Shown one piece after another: positions 58,401 to 61,400 of a DNA stretch of 64,000 nucleotides; position 1 is the stretch's first letter; every line of letters begins with the position of its first letter. The stretch comes from Epiperipatus broadwayi. Its lineage: Eukaryota; Onychophora; Udeonychophora; Euonychophora; Peripatidae. Under the pieces are notes generated by a model, which was not told where the DNA came from, searched no databases, and was given only the letters and a program-made list of their open reading frames with translations. A program made the translations under genes and the position numbers. The stretch lies in NCBI GenBank assembly GCA_028023455.1, contig JAQFVV010012400.1, forward strand, positions 13,213,748 through 13,277,747, given 5' to 3'.

Positions 58401-61400
58401 CTGTTCAACATCAAGTCAGACCGAACTGAGTTTTAGAAATATCTTAAAACCACCTTGAATCACTCAAGTTTATAACTTTAATATTCATACATTCAAGGCA
58501 TAATGAGATTAAAATTAATACAAAATGAATTTTATTGCCTAAGTTCCTAAGTGATAATTAAAAATTGAAAAAGCCTATTTCTAAAGACTTTAACCATTAG
58601 ATTTAACTTTTTCTCTGTCTTTAAGTAGACAGACAATTCTAAAGGTACAATAAATCAAGCTGATAAGCAGTGGTGGCTACAATGCTCCAGAAAAAAGTTA
58701 ATTATTAAATTTGTGCGGAGAGTATCAATAACATAATAATCATTCAATATTTACATAATTATTATATATAAACCGTTTTTAAAAAGAATTATTTTAACTG
58801 ATGCTTGAGATTCTATTCAAAGATGCTATTAATTACGGAAATACCAGAAACATCATATTTGGTGAATTTCAGAAAGTTTCACCAAGATTTATTCATTTTT
58901 ATCAATGCTTGTAACTAATGCCTTTGGAGCTGCTCACTGCTGCAGCGTCAATAGTTATTTGAGCTTGGAGTGTTTATCTGTTCTTACTTCTGTTCAGAGT
59001 GAATAAATTTTTATTATTTTCATTTAGAATGAGTAATAAAATATTTTGTTTTTTTCTTGTAATTAACATTTAAAAATTAACAGTGAAAATCATTTTCATG
59101 CAATTAAAATTATTAATAAATATTTATTACAGAAAAATATAACAAAATAATAAAAGAAATATTATTTTAAATATTTATCACAATGAGTGTTGGTGTCTAA
59201 TATATAAAAAAAATGATATTTTCCCAATTATCATTAAATAAAAAAATTGAATTAAGATATTATTATTTATTAAACAGCAGTTAATACATTAGATCTTTCC
59301 ATCATAGCTCAATTGGTTACAGCATTGTCTTAAAAATTTGATGTTCAATAATCTAAAGGTGTAAGTTCCACTCCTCTGCTAGTATTGTCACTGGTCAGGC
59401 CAGCAATACCTGAAGAAGAGTGGAGAATAATACTCCTCGAAAAGTTGTGGTAAAAACCAACCTGTGTTGTCTACTTGTTTGTTATTACTAACAAATATTC
59501 CAATATATCATGTGTTCTTTTTTACTTTCCTTGTTTACTTTTTGGCAATGATACAGTCATAAAGCACCCCTGCTCAAAAGTTTCATGGGTTGCCACTGCT
59601 GATAAGCATCAAACTGGGTGTTGTATTATATTTGAGAAATTAATTCTTCAGTTGTTACTATGATGAAATTAAGGCTAGTTGGTCTAAATGTCTTAAATAA
59701 CATATTTGTCTTTATTCTCAATTTAATTCGATTTTTTTTTTTTTGTCATGAGAAAAATTCTGGACATAACTTTTATCCTCAAAAAATTAGCATTATATGT
59801 AATGAATCAAAAGATAGAAAAAGAAAAATTAAAAAAACCTGATGCGTTGATAATTCTAATAATGTTTTGTATTAGTGCTTTAGTAATGGCAAATTTTTGT
59901 CATTAATTAGTGATATTTTCATTTCAATAGTTGACTGCCACAAATCGTGAGTACAGCACTGAAAGTTTGCTTGGTTATTAATATTTTATATTATAATTAT
60001 TCTGTTTAGACCAGCAATTGTCAGCCAACATAAAATAACAGACCAGTCTTCTCTTACAATATGTGTATATTAACTAAACATAGCCTTTATTAGATTCACC
60101 AGCTAGAATGACAACAACCATTTGCTTTCAAGATGTAAAGATGTCAGTAGGCAGACATTTGTATATATATTATCAATAAACTAAAATAATATGCAAAGCA
60201 TAGACAATGACATTCTTATTTGCAAATAAAAATATATTATATAAACAATTGGTGGACTTTTTATTGCATTCTATTGTGCATACAAACTTTAAGATTGTTA
60301 ATCACTATCCAAAATAACCTTATATACTTATTTAGGCTATACATTGAAAATCAGATGTGCTAGGTGATTACATACTTATCTATTATACTAAAATAGCAGT
60401 CTGAGCTTTATATATATATATCAAATGATTTATTTGTTTCCAAGGGCAGAGATATTAACATACAAATACTTTTATGTAATATTATAAATAAATAGATATG
60501 TAACTTTAATCACATACTCTACAAAACAGAGACAATTATAATTTTATTTGCATTCTTACACAAATAATATATATATATATATAACCAATTATTTAATTAA
60601 TACATTAAAGACTTATAGCTTAAGATATAATGTGATGGATTATGACTTTTCCTTTCTCAGAGTCAGGAATTTCTCAGCCACTATGCCTAGAGAAACTTGT
60701 TAGCCACCTTACCTTTCCATTCCCCAACCAAGTTTTCCCATATTCTTCTCTATCCTGTTCCACCCCATTTCCACAACATTACCTTTATCAACCCTATGAC
60801 CTTCATATCTAAATCCCCCTTATCTTTTCCCAAACCCAGCATAAAAACCAAAAACCCACTTTCTGCATAATCATTTTGTTTATATTTACTCTCCCACAAC
60901 TTCATTATTTGCACCTTTTCTGCTTGTAGGCATTTATACTTAATTAATATATACCTAATATTTTCTATGCCTTCCTTACATAACTTGCAGACTAAATCAC
61001 CCATATTTTTCCATTTATGTGTATATTCCCTTGTTGCTAATGATTCTGTTCGAGCCTTAAACAGTAAACTACTTTCATTGCTATTATCATAAATTAACTT
61101 GCACCTAATATTCTGTTTACTTCTATATATATTTAAACTCTTTTTACTCTCCATACTAGTTCTTCCCATCTATCCAACTCCCTATTTCTTATTAATATAT
61201 CTATTATTCTATTCTATTCCTTGCCACTATAACACTCAATAATTCTCCTAACACAATCATCCCACCTTTTGTTTAATATACTGACATAAAGTCTTTATCC
61301 AAATCTTCTGCAAAACGTACTACCTTTCTGACCCATCTTGTTGCTTGTCCTTTACTCATAACCCAATTAAATATTATTTTAGCTATTCTTTTGTTATCCA

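Noticed and set aside
59296-59400. Functional tRNA gene
   Set aside because: The distance between A and B boxes is too long and no anticodon stem is formed.
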